Below are positions 5,992-7,633 of a DNA stretch of 7,633 nt, piece after piece. Within the stretch, counting starts at the first letter, position 1. Each line of letters starts with the position of its first letter. This DNA is from Bacteroidota bacterium. GTDB taxonomy: Bacteria > Bacteroidota > Bacteroidia > Chitinophagales > Chitinophagaceae. Location: NCBI GenBank assembly GCA_947454745.1, contig CANGMV010000044.1, positions 1 through 7,633 of the forward strand, written 5' to 3'. Below the pieces are notes generated by a model. That model ran no database searches. It saw only the letters and a list, made by a program, of their open reading frames with translations, and was not told the DNA's origin. The translations under genes and the position numbers were made by a program.

Positions 5992-6810
5992 ATGTCTTTG
6001 CAAGGAAAAACAGTGTTTATAACCGGAGGGAGCAGAGGCATAGGAAAGGCCATTGCTTTGAAATTAGCTGGAGCAGGCGCTAATATTGTGATTGCTGCTA
6101 AGTCGGTGGAAGAAGATCCTCGTTTAGGGGGTACGATATTTTCGGCTGCTGCCGAAGTAGAAGCCCTAGGTGTGAAAGCATTGGCAGTGCAAGTTGATAT
6201 TCGTGACGAAGCACAAATTGCTGCAGCGATTCAATTGGCTGTTGAAAAATTTGGAGGGATTGATATTGTCATTAACAATGCATCGGCCATTCAATTAACT
6301 GATACCGAAAATACACCGAGCAAAAGATTTGATTTAATGCACAGCATTAATGTACGTGGTACTTTTTTGGTGGTGCAACATGCTTTGCCTTATTTAAAAA
6401 AATCAACGCACGCACATATCCTTACTTTATCTCCTCCTATTAATTTAGATCCAAAGTGGTTGGGACCACATGTAGCTTATACGCTTTCAAAATACGATAT
6501 GAGCATGTTGGCTATTGGCTGGGCCGCTGAATTTAAAGACGATGGTATTGCTTCAAACGCTTTGTGGCCGCGCACGACCATTGACACTGCCGCTGTTAGA
6601 AATTTACTAGGGGGTGAGATGTTAGCCAAGATGAGTCGCACGCCTGCGATATTAGCAGACGCTGCTTTTTATATTTTGTCGAAAGAAAAATTAGCCTACA
6701 CTGGAAAAACATTTATTGACGAGGAAGTAATGGCCGCAGAAGGTATTTCCGATTTGTCGTCTTACTCAGTGGTGCCAGGTGCCACCTTATACACCGATTT
6801 ATTTTTATAA
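5992..6810 (+). CDS. Short-chain dehydrogenase, HSDL2-like
   Basis: A 272-residue NAD(P)-dependent oxidoreductase of the classical SDR fold. The nucleotide-binding motif TGGSRGIG is at 11-18, NNAS at 95-98, the structural Asn at N120, and the catalytic residues are S147 (LSPP), Y163 and K167 (YTLSK). The overall pattern closely follows the dehydrogenase domain of human HSDL2 (hydroxysteroid dehydrogenase-like 2): an insert EEDPRLGGTIFSAAAEVEALG (about 40-60), TPSKRFDLM, SPPINLDP, NALWPRTTIDTAA and a C-terminus ending TDLFL. The SCP2 lipid-transfer domain of HSDL2 is missing. Its true substrate is unknown; a fatty-acyl or related lipid intermediate is a guess from the family. It lies 24 bp after gmk and 29 bp before the amidohydrolase. 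The ATG puts the Rossmann motif at the usual distance from the N-terminus. Confidence 0.92.
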   Translation: MSLQGKTVFITGGSRGIGKAIALKLAGAGANIVIAAKSVEEDPRLGGTIFSAAAEVEALGVKALAVQVDIRDEAQIAAAIQLAVEKFGGIDIVINNASAIQLTDTENTPSKRFDLMHSINVRGTFLVVQHALPYLKKSTHAHILTLSPPINLDPKWLGPHVAYTLSKYDMSMLAIGWAAEFKDDGIASNALWPRTTIDTAAVRNLLGGEMLAKMSRTPAILADAAFYILSKEKLAYTGKTFIDEEVMAAEGISDLSSYSVVPGATLYTDLFL

Positions 6811-6839
6811 AATTTTAATAATTATCTTAACCATCGCCC

Positions 6840-7633
6840 ATGAAACAATTTATTATTTGTGGTTTAATGCTTGCTTCTTTAACAAGCATGGCTCAAAAGA
6901 AAAGCAAATTAAATCCTACGGATGCTGCTGTGAATGCGAATAAGGAAGCTACGATAAATGCATTAAATGCAAGTTATGATGCAGACAAAAAAACAGCTTT
7001 GCAAATTTGGGATTTTGCCGAAGTAGGTTATAAGGAAAATAAAAGTTCGGCCTTGCATGTTCAACATTTAAAAGATGCTGGCTTTACTGTAGAAACAGGT
7101 GTAGCAGGTATTCCAACTGCTTTTGTGGCTACTTATGGTTCGGGGAAACCTGCTATTGGTATTTTAGCCGAGTATGATGCTTTACCTGGTTTAGCACAAA
7201 ACGCAGTGCCAGAAAAATCAATCATTGCTGGTAAAAATGCAGGTCATGGTTGTGGTCATCATTTATTTGGTACTGCAAGTGTATCGGCTGGTATTGCTAT
7301 TAAAGAATTAATTGCTGCTGGTAAATTAAAAGGTACCATCAAAGTATATGGCTGTCCTGCCGAAGAAGGTGGTAGCGGTAAAGTATTTTTAGTACGTGCT
7401 GGTTTATTCAACGATTTAGATGCAGTGATTCACTGGCATCCTGATGATGTAAATGCAGTGACTACGACAAGTGCTTTAGCGAATAAGTCGGCTAAATTTA
7501 AATTTTATGGTATCTCGGCTCATGCTGCAGCACAACCTGAACAAGGTCGTTCGGCTTTGGATGCAGTAGAAGCCATGGACAATATGGTGAACATGATGCG
7601 TGAACATATTCCTCAAGAAACAAGAATTCACTA
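6840..7633 (+). CDS. Exported M20 family amidohydrolase (AbgB/aminoacylase-like), 3' truncated by the window
   Basis: 264 codons are visible and remain open at the right edge, so the C-terminal part is missing only because the window ends. The N-terminus MKQFIICGLMLASLTSMAQ is a signal peptide, probably cleaved after Ala, placing the enzyme in the periplasm. Metal-site and catalytic motifs of the M20 amidohydrolase family are present: ILAEYDALPGL (108-118), GHGCGHH (135-141), CPAEEGGSGK (172-181), WHPDD (199-203), and the start of the dimerisation domain at SAHAAAQPEQGRSALDA (226-242). Relatives cleave N-acyl amino acids or p-aminobenzoyl-glutamate; the motifs do not decide which. The 29-bp gap after the dehydrogenase has no hairpin, so the two genes are probably cotranscribed. 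The family is often cytoplasmic, so the signal peptide is a notable feature. Confidence 0.92.
   Translation, partial: MKQFIICGLMLASLTSMAQKKSKLNPTDAAVNANKEATINALNASYDADKKTALQIWDFAEVGYKENKSSALHVQHLKDAGFTVETGVAGIPTAFVATYGSGKPAIGILAEYDALPGLAQNAVPEKSIIAGKNAGHGCGHHLFGTASVSAGIAIKELIAAGKLKGTIKVYGCPAEEGGSGKVFLVRAGLFNDLDAVIHWHPDDVNAVTTTSALANKSAKFKFYGISAHAAAQPEQGRSALDAVEAMDNMVNMMREHIPQETRIH

Overview
The window looks like chromosomal DNA from a member of the Bacteroidetes (Bacteroidota), most likely in or near the Chitinophagaceae or Sphingobacteriales. Four things support this: a DUF4290 protein (a family I know only from this phylum), a MurA with Asp in place of the catalytic Cys, exported proteins whose signal peptides end in the typical '..AQAQ' or '..MAQ', and start codons that all lack a Shine-Dalgarno sequence. 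The DNA is moderately AT-rich. The assignment comes from protein recognition and not from a search.

Layout from left to right. (1) Positions 1-386 hold the last 21 codons of a HigB-type toxin and a complete HigA-type antitoxin, i.e. the end of a higBA toxin-antitoxin operon. (2) pheS, the phenylalanyl-tRNA synthetase alpha subunit, lies on the minus strand at 390-1427 and converges on higA with only 3 bp between the stop codons. (3) A 98-bp divergent gap separates pheS from a DUF4290 gene (1526-2221), which has a Gly/Asn/Arg-rich disordered tail and a clean intrinsic terminator. (4) murA (2310-3617) makes the first committed peptidoglycan precursor. (5) A 177-bp nested palindrome (3615-3791) fills the convergent gap and includes both flanking stop codons. 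(6) A secreted S10 family serine carboxypeptidase lies on the minus strand (3782-5311). (7) A 68-bp divergent gap leads into a rightward cluster: gmk (guanylate kinase), an HSDL2-like short-chain dehydrogenase, and an exported M20 family amidohydrolase that runs off the window at 7633.

The genes do not form one pathway. pheS, murA and gmk are core functions (translation, cell wall, nucleotide metabolism). The peptidase and the amidohydrolase are both exported and could together release amino acids from peptides or acylated amino acids in the periplasm, but that link is inference. gmk, the dehydrogenase and the amidohydrolase have gaps of 24 and 29 bp with no terminator and could be one transcript.

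I see no IS element, CRISPR array, tRNA, rRNA or phage gene. No intergenic stretch exceeds 300 bases. The least ordinary item is the palindrome at 3615-3791. I found no convincing new multi-gene system.
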